27,541 nucleotides of DNA from contig CALHKJ010000456.1 in NCBI GenBank assembly GCA_938033975.1, positions 1 through 27,541 on the forward strand, in the 5' to 3' direction. The notes below the pieces were generated by a model. It was not told where the DNA came from. It saw only the letters and a list, made by a program, of their open reading frames with translations, and ran no database searches. Of this stretch, positions 1 through 8,699 are shown piece after piece. This DNA is from an uncultured Saprospiraceae bacterium. Lineage in GTDB: Bacteria; Bacteroidota; Bacteroidia; Chitinophagales; Saprospiraceae. The stretch's first letter is position 1. The number at the start of each line of letters is the position of its first letter. Made by a program: the position numbers and the translations under genes.

Positions 1-1
1 C

Positions 2-2704
2 AAGGAAGGCTGGAGAGAGCTGACGGCTTTGTTGACTGATTGTTCTTTGGATGGTAAGCAACTACCTACTGAAGCGCCAGAGTTGAAAAACTGCTTTATT
101 ATCTATCGGAAATTACCGAAAGGAATCAACCATCTGCGTGACTACGAATATGTAGGTGTGCGTCCTACAGAGATCAATAAACTGTACAGTTCTTATCTCA
201 AGGATTTTCCTGAAAAATTAGTGGTCTTTGCTCCAGTTACTTTTCTCAACGAAGATGGGCACAAAGTGCATAAGTTGTTGCGGTGCATTGATCTTAATAT
301 TGTGCTTAGTAAACTCAATCCCAAACATTGTGCTAAGTCAAGCGAGTATTTCTATACCGAGGAAGAGCTGAGAAAAATCTATGCGCACTATCCACATATT
401 TTAAAAAACACAGAAGACTTGCTTGCGCAGTGTAGTATTGAGATGCCATCGGGTATGTCCAATAACAGGAAGACATTTACCGGGGCGGTGGATAGTGATA
501 TGAAGTTGCTTTATAAGCTTGCGATCAATGGCTGCGCCCGTCGATATGGTGAGGGCAATCGTGATGCAATGAAGCGGACGCTCAAAGAAATCAAAGTCAT
601 TGACAAGTTGGGTTTTGCTGCTTATTTTTTGATTACTTGGGATATTGTGCGTTATGCACAGACTGCTGGATATCATCATGTAGGGCGGGGCAGTGGCGCC
701 AATTCTATTGTAGCCTACAATCTTTACATTACGGATGTAGATCCGATGGAGTTGGATCTTTACTTCGAACGTTTCATAAATCCTCATCGAACTTCTCCGC
801 CGGATTTTGATATTGATTTTTCTTGGGATCAGAGGGATGATGTTACGGATTATGTATTCAAGAGATATGGTCGGGAATACACCGCCTTACTTGCTACCTA
901 TAGTACCTTCAAAGGGAAGTCTATTATCAGGGAGTTGGGTAAGGTTGTTGGTTTGCCTAAAGTCGATATTGATATGATTGTCAATTATCCCAACGAATCA
1001 GATAAACATCATTCTTTTGCCAAGCACATATTTAAGTATGGGAAAATGATAGAAGGTTTTCCCAATTATTTGTCGATACATGCTGGAGGTATTTTGATTA
1101 GCGAGCGACCCCTGAATTATCATACGGCTTTGCAGATGATGCCCAAGGGTTTTCCGATTACTCATTTTGATATGTACGGCGCAGAAGATCTTCATTTTCA
1201 TAAATATGACATCTTGAGTCAAAGAGGTTTGGGGCACATAAAAGATGCAGTTGACTTAGTAGCACAAAACCAAGGCCGAGCGATTGATATTCATAAGGTA
1301 GAAGAGATCAAAGAAGATGAAAATGTCAAAAAGCAATTGAGGTCAGGACAATGTATCGGCTGCTTTTATATTGAGTCACCTGCGATGCGCGGACTGTTGA
1401 CAAAACTGGCCTGTGATAACTATGTACACCTTGTAGCAGCAAGCTCAATTATCCGACCAGGCGTGGCGAAAAGCGGTATGATGCGCGAATACATTCAGCG
1501 CTTTCATGATCCCGATAGTTTTACTTATATCCACCCTGTTTTTGAAGAGCATCTTGGAGAAACTTTTGGCGTAATGGTTTATCAAGAAGATGTCATGAAG
1601 ATTGTTCATCATTTTGCTGACTTAGACTTGGATGAATCTGATGTATTGAGACGTATCATGACGGGCAAACGGAAAAACTCAGATACCTTTGCTCGATTAC
1701 AACAAAAGTATTTTATCAACTGTAGGAAAAAGGGTTATCCAGATGAGTTGTCGATGGAGGTGTGGAGGCAAATTGAAAGCTTTAGTGGCTACTCTTTTTG
1801 TAAGGCGCATTCCGCAAGTTTTGCGGTAGAGTCATTTCAAAGTTTGTATCTCAAGACTTATTATCCCAAAGAATTTATGGTTGCTGTCATCAACAATTTT
1901 GGTGGCTTTTATAAGACTGAATTCTATGTGCATGAAGCGAGAATGTGTGGAGCAAATATTCAAGCACCTTGCGTGAACCATAGTACTTATCTCACCAACA
2001 TTTATGGGGACGATATCTATATTGGTCTTATTCATATTTCTGAGTTGGAAAAAAAGACTGCCTATGCGATCGTCAGAGAACGTCAAGAATCTGGAGATTA
2101 TAGAAGTATGCAAGATTTTGTGGATCGTCTCAACATCTCGAAAGATCAGTTGGAAATATTAATTCGCATTGGGGCATTTCGATTTACGAAAATGAATAAG
2201 TATGAACTGATGTGGGAGAAGAATGCAGTTCACAATCCTTTGGTCAAACATCATAACACAGGATCATTTTTTGAATCGGAATCTGATAAGTATGATCTTC
2301 CGATACTGGAAGAGACTAGTCACGAACAAGCATTTGATGAAATCGAATTACTAGGATTTCCACTTTGTTCGCCTTTCGAACTGATTGATGGAGATGAAAA
2401 GGGAAACATCATTGCTCGTCAATTGAAGAAATATATGGGAAGACATTTAAGTATACTTGGGTATTATGTCACAAGAAAACATGTCACGACAGTAAATAGA
2501 AAACACATGAGCTTTGGTACATGGTTGGATCTAGAAGGTATGTATTTTGATACTACTCATTTTCCACCTGCGCTAGCCAAATATCCATTTAGAGGAAAGG
2601 GTTGTTATTTGATTACAGGCAAAGTGGTTGAAGATTTTGGTTTCCCAAGTTTGGACGTAACCAAGATGGAAAAACTTCCCTATGTGAAAGACGAAAGATA
2701 TTGA
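2..2704 (+). CDS. dnaE: DNA polymerase III alpha subunit, short DnaE type (5' end outside window)
   Basis: Replicative-family (C-family) DNA polymerase. The frame is open to the left edge, so the true start and most of the PHP domain lie outside; a TTG at 29 is only the first start-like codon. Numbering from that TTG, the polymerase core shows GRGSGAN near residues 219-225, the catalytic PDFDIDF motif at 258-264 (Asp261 and Asp263) and the third catalytic Asp at 394 in KYDILSQRG. HAGGI at 351-355 is another family signature. A helix-hairpin-helix region and an OB-fold-like tail (about residues 810-891) end the protein, with no tau-binding extension. The visible length of about 900 residues plus a missing PHP start suggests a total near 1000, which fits the second, shorter DnaE of Bacteroidota, often encoded beside a Y-family polymerase and akin to DnaE2/ImuC. 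The mutasome role is inferred; the upstream partner is not visible. It converges on the next gene with a 15-bp gap. Confidence 0.9.
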   Translation, partial: KEGWRELTALLTDCSLDGKQLPTEAPELKNCFIIYRKLPKGINHLRDYEYVGVRPTEINKLYSSYLKDFPEKLVVFAPVTFLNEDGHKVHKLLRCIDLNIVLSKLNPKHCAKSSEYFYTEEELRKIYAHYPHILKNTEDLLAQCSIEMPSGMSNNRKTFTGAVDSDMKLLYKLAINGCARRYGEGNRDAMKRTLKEIKVIDKLGFAAYFLITWDIVRYAQTAGYHHVGRGSGANSIVAYNLYITDVDPMELDLYFERFINPHRTSPPDFDIDFSWDQRDDVTDYVFKRYGREYTALLATYSTFKGKSIIRELGKVVGLPKVDIDMIVNYPNESDKHHSFAKHIFKYGKMIEGFPNYLSIHAGGILISERPLNYHTALQMMPKGFPITHFDMYGAEDLHFHKYDILSQRGLGHIKDAVDLVAQNQGRAIDIHKVEEIKEDENVKKQLRSGQCIGCFYIESPAMRGLLTKLACDNYVHLVAASSIIRPGVAKSGMMREYIQRFHDPDSFTYIHPVFEEHLGETFGVMVYQEDVMKIVHHFADLDLDESDVLRRIMTGKRKNSDTFARLQQKYFINCRKKGYPDELSMEVWRQIESFSGYSFCKAHSASFAVESFQSLYLKTYYPKEFMVAVINNFGGFYKTEFYVHEARMCGANIQAPCVNHSTYLTNIYGDDIYIGLIHISELEKKTAYAIVRERQESGDYRSMQDFVDRLNISKDQLEILIRIGAFRFTKMNKYELMWEKNAVHNPLVKHHNTGSFFESESDKYDLPILEETSHEQAFDEIELLGFPLCSPFELIDGDEKGNIIARQLKKYMGRHLSILGYYVTRKHVTTVNRKHMSFGTWLDLEGMYFDTTHFPPALAKYPFRGKGCYLITGKVVEDFGFPSLDVTKMEKLPYVKDERY

Positions 2705-2719
2705 TTTGGCCTTTAGCGT

Positions 2720-3166
2720 TTACATGGTAGTCAAGTAAAACTTTATGGTGCCACAATCAATTTTTGGTGCATTTAAATCTTCCTGAAATTGATAATTGTT
2801 TACAATTTCGAGAGCCATATTTCTCCAGATATCTTCTTCAACAGAAGTGTTTTTATCATCAATCTTAGCAGAAAGAACAAAGCCCTTTTGATTCACTTGA
2901 GCAACAATGAATATTTGCCCTTCAGTGGCAGCTTTTAGTTTGCCAATTCTTTTTTCATTTTTATAGACAATTAAACGTTTCTTGTTCCAATCGATTTTGC
3001 AATCCGTCATTGGCTCGATGTCAACAGCAAGCAGATCAGGGACAGTAGATTCTTCTTCTGTAACTTCTTCGGATACAATAGTTTCAGAAGAAGTAATTTG
3101 ATTCTTAGTAGTCTTGCAAGAAAGGGTAAGAAAGACAGCTAAAAAGATATATAGATATTTAATCAT
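2720..3166 (-). CDS. Small lipoprotein with TonB C-terminal-like domain
   Basis: A 148-residue predicted lipoprotein: a short hydrophobic signal ends in the lipobox LTLSC, with Cys17 as the lipidated residue. Residues 20-50 are Ser/Thr/Glu rich, as expected for a linker. The C-terminal part (about 75-148) resembles the TonB C-terminal fold of Bacteroidota, with an EGQIFIVAQV strand, a G-x-V-x-x-A turn and the ending NAPKIDCGTIKFYL, which matches the usual NAP....GTI-x-[YF]-x-[FL] pattern. There is no N-terminal membrane anchor or Pro-rich spacer as in a true energy transducer, so it is unlikely to be a working TonB. It lies 27 bp downstream of the S41 protease on the same strand and is probably co-transcribed, which suggests a periplasmic job linked to that protease. 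The precise function is unknown. Confidence 0.7.
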   Translation of the reverse strand: MIKYLYIFLAVFLTLSCKTTKNQITSSETIVSEEVTEEESTVPDLLAVDIEPMTDCKIDWNKKRLIVYKNEKRIGKLKAATEGQIFIVAQVNQKGFVLSAKIDDKNTSVEEDIWRNMALEIVNNYQFQEDLNAPKIDCGTIKFYLTTM

Positions 3167-3193
3167 TTTGATCTGTGAATATTCAAGAATTGA

Positions 3194-4819
3194 TTACTTA
3201 AGAAGACTTTTGTATTTTTCTTTATCAGTAAGCACATTAATCGCTTCGTCTATTTCATAATCATCAGCAAGCTTTTGAAATGCTTTTCCTTTTTGATAGA
3301 AAAATCTTGAGGAAATATCCTCTTGAATTGCATTGATGATTTCCTTTTTGTTTTTCTCAATAGCAGCCATTTTTTCAGAAGCAATTTTCTGTTTTAGAGC
3401 TTCTAGATCAGTATTTAAAAGATCGCTATAGCCATCATTTTCAAAAGCTTCTTTAAGTTCAGCCAACTTCTTTTCAGTATCTGTTTCGTATTCGAAATTT
3501 TGTTTCTTCACATAAGCTTTGAAGCTATCAAAATCTGAAAATACGATAGTTTCAATTTCTTCAGGAGCGGTCTTATCTTTTACGTATTCAGTAACATAGT
3601 TAAAAAGTATATCTTGATCTTTAAGGTTTTTCAAAACAACGGGTACCTTCGGATCTTTAAGTTTTACATCAGGTGTAACTCCACCTCCATCAAGTACTGG
3701 TCTGCCATTTCTAGTTTTAAATGCCGCACGTTCGCTGTCTGGAATATCTACTGGTTCGCCATCCTCATATTCCTTACCTTGAATACATCTTCCACTTGGA
3801 ATATAGTATTTGGAAGTAGTTAATTTGATTCTAGAATTGTAGCCAAGATCCATCGTGTTTTGAACCAAACCCTTTCCAAAACTTCTTTGTCCAAGAATGA
3901 CACCTCTATCCAAATCTTGGATAACTCCCGAAACAATTTCAGATGCAGAAGCTGAGCTTTTGTTGACCATGACAACCAATGGGATTTCAAGATCAAGTGG
4001 GTCCATTGTTGTTGGGAAATTTCTATCTCTTTCTTTTACCTTACCTCTGGTAAAAACTACTTCTTCTCCTTTTGGAACAAATATGTTGCAGATACTAATT
4101 GCTTCTCTAAGCAAACCACCACCATTATCTCTTAAGTCAAGAATAAGACCCTCTAAGTTTTCATCTTCATCTTTTAGTTCGTTGAAGGCTTTACGAATAT
4201 TTTTTGCTGCATCAGGTGTAAAGGTTGTCAATGATATATAGCCAATGTGGTTCCTAACTATTCCGCTGTATGGTACATTAGGGATTTTGACGCTACCTCT
4301 TTCTAGACTTACGTCAAATTGCTTGCCGGTAGAAGGTCTTTTAATTTTCAAATCTAAATTTGTGCCTGCAACACCTCTTACGAATTGCGTGACCTCTTCT
4401 GTAGATTTTCCTTTGGTAGATTTTCCATTGATGGAAACAACTTGATCCCCGGCAATAATTCCAGCTTCAACCAAAGGCGAATTTTCATATGGTTCTACGA
4501 TGGTAACATAGTCACCGATTTGTTTTACTATTCCTCCAATTCCTTGATACTTACCTTCGGTATTGATTCGGTAACTCTCGACCTGTGACTCAGAAATATA
4601 GTTAGTATATGGGTCAAGTGATTCGACCATTGCATCTATTCCAGTTCTCATCAACTTTCCTGGATCTAAATCATCAACATAGTTGTGATTCAGTTCTTTG
4701 TAGACCTTTACAAAGATTTCTATGTTTTTTGATATTTCGTATAGCTTGTCATTATTATATACTGAAAATGACATAGCCATTGAGCATATCAGTAACAGGG
4801 CAACTAATTTCTTAATCAT
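3194..4819 (-). CDS. ctpA: C-terminal processing peptidase, S41 family
   Basis: Periplasmic serine protease that trims or degrades proteins from the C-terminus. The 541 residues begin with a signal peptide (about 1-19). A PDZ domain spans about 85-165 with YQGIGG and PLVEAGIIAGDQVVSING, and the catalytic core follows. The Ser/Lys dyad is visible: Ser291 in KSSASASEI and Lys316 in SFGKGLVQ, spaced 25 residues exactly as in E. coli Prc. DLRDNGGG at 228-235 and the TTSKYYIPSGR strand are further S41 signatures. The C-terminal 150 residues are Lys/Glu rich and probably helical. Length fits the Bacteroidota CtpA/Prc-like group. It is the first gene of a two-gene unit with the TonB-C-like lipoprotein. 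Substrates cannot be told from sequence; envelope quality control is the likely role. Confidence 0.93.
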   Translation of the reverse strand: MIKKLVALLLICSMAMSFSVYNNDKLYEISKNIEIFVKVYKELNHNYVDDLDPGKLMRTGIDAMVESLDPYTNYISESQVESYRINTEGKYQGIGGIVKQIGDYVTIVEPYENSPLVEAGIIAGDQVVSINGKSTKGKSTEEVTQFVRGVAGTNLDLKIKRPSTGKQFDVSLERGSVKIPNVPYSGIVRNHIGYISLTTFTPDAAKNIRKAFNELKDEDENLEGLILDLRDNGGGLLREAISICNIFVPKGEEVVFTRGKVKERDRNFPTTMDPLDLEIPLVVMVNKSSASASEIVSGVIQDLDRGVILGQRSFGKGLVQNTMDLGYNSRIKLTTSKYYIPSGRCIQGKEYEDGEPVDIPDSERAAFKTRNGRPVLDGGGVTPDVKLKDPKVPVVLKNLKDQDILFNYVTEYVKDKTAPEEIETIVFSDFDSFKAYVKKQNFEYETDTEKKLAELKEAFENDGYSDLLNTDLEALKQKIASEKMAAIEKNKKEIINAIQEDISSRFFYQKGKAFQKLADDYEIDEAINVLTDKEKYKSLLK

Positions 4820-4838
4820 GAATCTATTGTTTGTTTAA

Positions 4839-4846
4839 CAAAGGTA
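4839..4846 (-). promoter_or_regulatory. Putative Bacteroidota -7 box for the S41 protease gene
   Basis: On the minus strand the octamer TACCTTTG matches the Bacteroidota consensus TAnnTTTG and lies 19 bp before the ATG at 4819, giving a very short leader. No good TTTG -33 element is seen at the usual distance, so only the -7 box supports this call. Confidence 0.4.
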
Positions 4847-5035
4847 AGTCTGTCTATGAAGAAATACCATATTGAACGGCCATTAGCGCTGTGGTATTTA
4901 GTATTTTCAACAAAAAAGCAGCTAAAAGTCCCCAAAAAGCTGCAATTTCAATAGCAATACAAAGATTTTAGGAAATATTTAAGCTCCATGCAACCATCCA
5001 TGAATAGATATGCACTTTAAAGTATACATCAGATA

Positions 5036-5548
5036 ATGCAACAAGACCAGCTAATATTACAATGTATGGATAACCACAGGGTATCACAGAAGATTTTGTA
5101 CGATAAGTACAAGACTGCTATGTATACACTTGCTTATCGAATATCGGGAGATTTCGCATCTGCCGATGATATTCTCCAGGAGGCTTTTATAAAGATCTTC
5201 CGGGGACTAAAATCGTTGAAGGATCACAGGACCCTTCCTGGCTGGATTAAAACAATTGTTGTCAGAACAGCTTATGCCCATATCGAAAAGGAAAAAAAGA
5301 AAAACTTGGGCGGAGTTGATATTGCTGATGTAGAATACAAATTAACCACAGCTGATAGCGACGTAGAATATATAGAAAAGGCGATTGCAAAATTGCCTGC
5401 TGGCTTTAGAGCCGTTTTTATTCTTGTCGAAATCGAAGGTTATGCTCACAAAGAGGTAGCCGAAATGCTTGGGATATCTGAAGGAACATCAAAATCACAA
5501 TTGTCTAGAGCCAAACAAAAATTAAGAGAAATGCTTATAGCTGTTTGA
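5036..5548 (+). CDS. ECF-type RNA polymerase sigma factor
   Basis: A 170-residue sigma-70 family protein of the extracytoplasmic-function group. Region 2 covers about 5-88, including the core-binding and -10 recognition stretch around SADDILQEAFIKIF (42-55) and LPGWIKTIVVRTAY (67-80). Region 4 covers about 113-167, with the -35 reading helix-turn-helix HKEVAEMLGISEGTSKSQLS (138-157). It has no region 1.1 or 3, the standard ECF layout. Its stop codon shares one base with the ATG of the anti-sigma-like gene (TGATG), so the two are translationally coupled. It heads a compact operon running to 9971, which it probably activates itself together with other envelope genes. The 216 bp upstream show no clear housekeeping promoter by eye. 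Confidence 0.93.
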   Translation: MQQDQLILQCMDNHRVSQKILYDKYKTAMYTLAYRISGDFASADDILQEAFIKIFRGLKSLKDHRTLPGWIKTIVVRTAYAHIEKEKKKNLGGVDIADVEYKLTTADSDVEYIEKAIAKLPAGFRAVFILVEIEGYAHKEVAEMLGISEGTSKSQLSRAKQKLREMLIAV

Positions 5549-6540
5549 TGGATAAAAATGAAAAAAAATATAACTGGAAAGACGCGAAGTCGAAACTAAC
5601 TGAATTTGATCCAAAGGATTCATTGTGGGATGCTATTTCCAATTCTTTAGATAATCCCGAACCCAAGTTTGACTTTCATGCACTGAAGACTGATCTTCCA
5701 GAGCATACACCAAGTGATGATATCTGGGATAAGATTCAGACAAACTTGGATAATCCAATCCCAGCATTTGATTTCAACCTATTGAAAGATGAATTGCCTG
5801 TTCACAATCCAAGTGAAAAAGTTTGGGACAATATTCAAGAGAATTTAGATACACCTGCTCCTCAGTTTGACTTTGATCAAATTAAAGATAAATTGCCAGT
5901 ATACAATCCTGATGAAAAAATTTGGGAAGGGATCTCAGAGGAGTTGGACACACCTGAGTTGCCAAAACCGGTTTTTGATTTTAATAAAGTCAAATCAAAA
6001 CTTACAGAATATAGCCCAAGTGATTCACTTTGGGAAAACATTGAGGGTGGATTGGAGATTGATCAAAGACTTGAGCAATTACCTTCTCACCAACCACCAG
6101 AAAATCTTTGGGATAAGATTGAAGAGGATTTAGAAGATGTAAAAGGAGGTATTTCTTTCTTACGCATCGCAATTATGTTTGGAATCTCTATGTTAGTAAT
6201 TATTAGTGCCGCTTTGATGCTAAATCAAGAAGAGGTGATCATTGAGCCAGAGCCTGCACCAACAAGTATGCAATTTGCAGCCAATGAAAATTATAACATT
6301 GAATGGAGTGATGATGAAGATGTAAGATTAATTCAGGAAATGTGCAAAGATTATATGGCAGTATGTAAGCAGCCAAAATTTAAAGAACTAGAAAGTGAAT
6401 TGTTGGAACTTAATGATCATAAAAAAGAATTGTTAGATATGGTTTCTGCTTTTGATGAAGAATCATCTTATGGCTCAATGTTAGCAAAGATTGAAACTCA
6501 AAAGACAGAATTGATGAAAGAAATGATAGCAATGATTTAA
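5548..6540 (+). CDS. Anti-sigma-factor-like membrane protein with six tandem Trp repeats
   Basis: 330 residues from the ATG at 5548, which overlaps the sigma stop by one base; a TTG three bases earlier is less likely. The cytoplasmic part (1-200) is built of six imperfect repeats with the pattern L-[PT]-x-[HYF]-x-P-x-x-x-[LIV]-W-[DE]-x-I-x-x-x-L. The central Trp residues are 27, 60, 93, 126, 162 and 188, so the period is 33 for the first four, then 36 and 26. Units 1-4 end in a [KAQV]-F-D-F spacer. One membrane helix follows at about 202-225. The remaining 105 residues would be periplasmic, with Cys266 and Cys273 and a helical Lys/Glu-rich tail. No zinc-binding HxxxCxxC motif is present. Position right after the sigma gene and N-in/C-out topology argue for an anti-sigma role; this is inference. 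Confidence 0.8.
   Translation: MDKNEKKYNWKDAKSKLTEFDPKDSLWDAISNSLDNPEPKFDFHALKTDLPEHTPSDDIWDKIQTNLDNPIPAFDFNLLKDELPVHNPSEKVWDNIQENLDTPAPQFDFDQIKDKLPVYNPDEKIWEGISEELDTPELPKPVFDFNKVKSKLTEYSPSDSLWENIEGGLEIDQRLEQLPSHQPPENLWDKIEEDLEDVKGGISFLRIAIMFGISMLVIISAALMLNQEEVIIEPEPAPTSMQFAANENYNIEWSDDEDVRLIQEMCKDYMAVCKQPKFKELESELLELNDHKKELLDMVSAFDEESSYGSMLAKIETQKTELMKEMIAMI
5596..6141 (+). repeat. Six degenerate in-frame repeats of about 99 bp
   Basis: Protein-level tandem repeats within the anti-sigma-like gene, residues 17-198 of its product. Units start at residues 17, 50, 83, 116, 152 and 178. The motif is clear in protein but diverged in DNA, so the array is old or under selection at the protein level rather than a recent duplication. 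Confidence 0.75.
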
Positions 6541-7436
6541 TGAAGAAGCTATTTCATATATTATTTATTCTTGCATTTCCCATTTTAATCTTGGCTCAAG
6601 ATGATATACAGACAGTCACCAAAGATTACAAAGAGACTTTCAAGTATAAAAAGAACTTCACTGTTGAGTTAAATGGTGAAAGAGCTGATGTCAATGTACA
6701 AGGTGGTGATACAGAAGAAATAGAAATCACAGCTAGAGTCGTTTCAAAAAATAGTTCTAAAAGAGAAGCGGAAGATGACATAGATAATATGAATGTCATT
6801 CTCGAAAAAATTGGTAAAGTTGTTTACGCACGTAACTACATTTCCATAAGGGCAAACGAAGAAAAACCAAATTCCAACCTAAAGGTCGTATTTGATATCA
6901 AGGTTCCAAAGAGTTGCAATATTGTCATCAATAACTCTTTTGGAGAAGTTCAGCTTAGTAATCTAAATGGCATTATTAATTTAAATACAAAGTACTCAAA
7001 AATCAATTTGGCATATATCGAAGGTCAGGGGGAAGTTGAGTCTCTACTTGGCGATATTAATATGCATTCTAGTTTTGGGGTCTTCAATTTTAAATTGAGT
7101 AGAGCAGATATGCTGCTGCAAAATTCTGAAGGATATTATGAAATAGAATCAAAGTATGGAGCCATAGAAGCAATGGTCAAACCGGAGTTGGAGGTTTTGA
7201 AGATTACTGGTGTTTCTGTTGATGTTACATTGATGGTGGAAGATATTTCCTCCTCTTATTATAATCTCATTTCCACCAATGGGAAAATACAAGTTGATGA
7301 GAGCTTAAATACTGAGTACAAGTTGATTGAAAACGATGAAGTACAATCAATAGAAATAAATAAGGGAATTGATTGTTCGAAGCTAAGCATAGATACCCAA
7401 TATGGTACCATTTCCCTGAGTAAATCGACCTTATGA
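6540..7436 (+). CDS. Secreted beta-helix-like protein (DUF4097-like)
   Basis: A 298-residue exported protein with a signal peptide of about 20 residues ending ILAQ. The mature part is a run of short beta strands with the recurring pattern of small or polar turn residues, such as NNSFGEVQLSNLNGIINLNT and EGQGEVESLLGDINMHSS, typical of right-handed beta-helix proteins of the DUF4097/GIN-domain type. Such proteins often accompany ECF sigma/anti-sigma pairs in Bacteroidota. No catalytic motif is visible. Its ATG overlaps the stop of the preceding gene (TAATG), and its own stop overlaps the next start (ATGA), so it is translated as part of the operon. A role as an envelope sensor or surface protein is a guess from context. 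Confidence 0.75.
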   Translation: MKKLFHILFILAFPILILAQDDIQTVTKDYKETFKYKKNFTVELNGERADVNVQGGDTEEIEITARVVSKNSSKREAEDDIDNMNVILEKIGKVVYARNYISIRANEEKPNSNLKVVFDIKVPKSCNIVINNSFGEVQLSNLNGIINLNTKYSKINLAYIEGQGEVESLLGDINMHSSFGVFNFKLSRADMLLQNSEGYYEIESKYGAIEAMVKPELEVLKITGVSVDVTLMVEDISSSYYNLISTNGKIQVDESLNTEYKLIENDEVQSIEINKGIDCSKLSIDTQYGTISLSKSTL

Positions 7437-8662
7437 AAATAGACTTTACACTTATATTATTATTCCTCGCTGGTTTTTTGTCTGCTCAAACTGAGCCAAT
7501 TGAAAAAGTTGAATTTGATCCTGACCCAGTATTCATGGATTCTTATGATTATGCCACTGGCCTAATGAATGATGTGCCATGGATGTTTAAGGCTACTCTT
7601 GATGAACAAATAAGAATAGGCTTTGAGTACAAAGTTCAAGAAGCTATTTCATTAAACTTAAGTTCAGCTCTTAGTATTGGATTATCAAGCGTATTCAATG
7701 CAAACAATCGATTGAGTGCTAGATATTATTTTCAGCATAATGAAAAGATTGCACAAGGGAGACAAGGGAATAATCTTAATGGACGATATTTTGAACTTGG
7801 CTCAAGATTTAATATAAATACAACTACAGGGGTAAGTTTAAATCCAATTGCAAGGTTAGGCTTTCAATCACGTTTTTTGAAGTATGGTTTGATTGATACA
7901 GGTCTTGATTTTGAATATAGTCCAAGAGCTCGGAGTCTAACTATTACTTCAGGATTTGCTATTGGATTAGCATTTTCGAAAAGTTACGAATTACAACAAG
8001 TTGATGACAATCGCTGTGCTGTTTTGAGATGTTATGATGAACAAGCAGCTATGTTTAAAACGCAATTAAGTAGGTTGATGAGTATGAGGATTACTGCTAA
8101 TTCTTTTCAATTTCAACTAGAACCAAACTTCGAATTTGAACATAGGATTTCAAGAGTTTCTTTAACTATGAATCATGAGTTGTGGACAAATTTGACTGGA
8201 AATTTCGCATCAAATAATACAAGCTCTCTTATAGGAGAGGTAGGCCTTAGGTCAAGTATTAGATGGTATATTGGTAAGAAAAGAAGGATTATAAAAGGTA
8301 AAACTTCTAACAATCTTTCGGGTTTTTATGTGGGCCCAATTGGAGAGATAGGTGTTGTTGGAGGAGAGAAATTTAACTCAGCAATAGAAGATGGTCAATT
8401 CTGGTCAGCAGGTTATAATATTGGATATCAAACTCGTCTTTTGAGGAATCTATATATTCATTTTTCGACGGGTGCTATGTATAGAGAATATTACAACAAT
8501 GATGATTATGCAGTTTTTCAAGATATCTCTTCGGAAACTCAAACAGTCATTATAAGTCAACCAGTTATTATTGATGCTTTCACTGACCCACCTGCAAGAT
8601 TTTTGGATAGGACTATTGGCTTTAAGATTATAGGCAAACTGGTTGTGGGTTATACCTTTTAA
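7433..8662 (+). CDS. Predicted outer-membrane beta-barrel protein, paralogue 1
   Basis: 409 residues with a signal peptide (about 1-19, cut near FLSAQ). The rest is alternating hydrophobic/polar strands with aromatic girdle residues, and it ends in a strand with terminal Phe (LVVGYTF), the classical signal for outer-membrane insertion. It is clearly related along its length to the next gene. Shared landmarks are DSY-[DE]-[YF]-ATG near residue 36, NGxY after GNN, QSR-[FI]-LK near 145-150, the pair Cys195/Cys200 in RCxxLxC, RWYI near 275 and GYQTRL-[LF]-[RK]-NLYI near 330. The spacing of the two cysteines suggests a disulphide or metal site in a loop. It overlaps the upstream gene by four bases (ATGA). 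The cargo or ligand is unknown. Confidence 0.75.
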   Translation: MKIDFTLILLFLAGFLSAQTEPIEKVEFDPDPVFMDSYDYATGLMNDVPWMFKATLDEQIRIGFEYKVQEAISLNLSSALSIGLSSVFNANNRLSARYYFQHNEKIAQGRQGNNLNGRYFELGSRFNINTTTGVSLNPIARLGFQSRFLKYGLIDTGLDFEYSPRARSLTITSGFAIGLAFSKSYELQQVDDNRCAVLRCYDEQAAMFKTQLSRLMSMRITANSFQFQLEPNFEFEHRISRVSLTMNHELWTNLTGNFASNNTSSLIGEVGLRSSIRWYIGKKRRIIKGKTSNNLSGFYVGPIGEIGVVGGEKFNSAIEDGQFWSAGYNIGYQTRLLRNLYIHFSTGAMYREYYNNDDYAVFQDISSETQTVIISQPVIIDAFTDPPARFLDRTIGFKIIGKLVVGYTF

Positions 8663-8699
8663 AACTTCAATTATAAAGCTCTGATTTCAACTTTCCATC

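Noticed and set aside
401..2113. Minus-strand open frames inside dnaE
   Set aside because: The plus strand shows continuous polymerase motifs; the antisense products have no recognisable features.
3614..4588. Plus-strand open frames within the S41 protease region
   Set aside because: The opposite strand encodes a full protease with catalytic dyad; these are shadows.
4918..4943. Inverted repeat GCAGCT/AGCTGC as a terminator or operator before the sigma gene
   Set aside because: Only six pairs with a 14-base loop, no T tract, and no nearby gene end that it could terminate.
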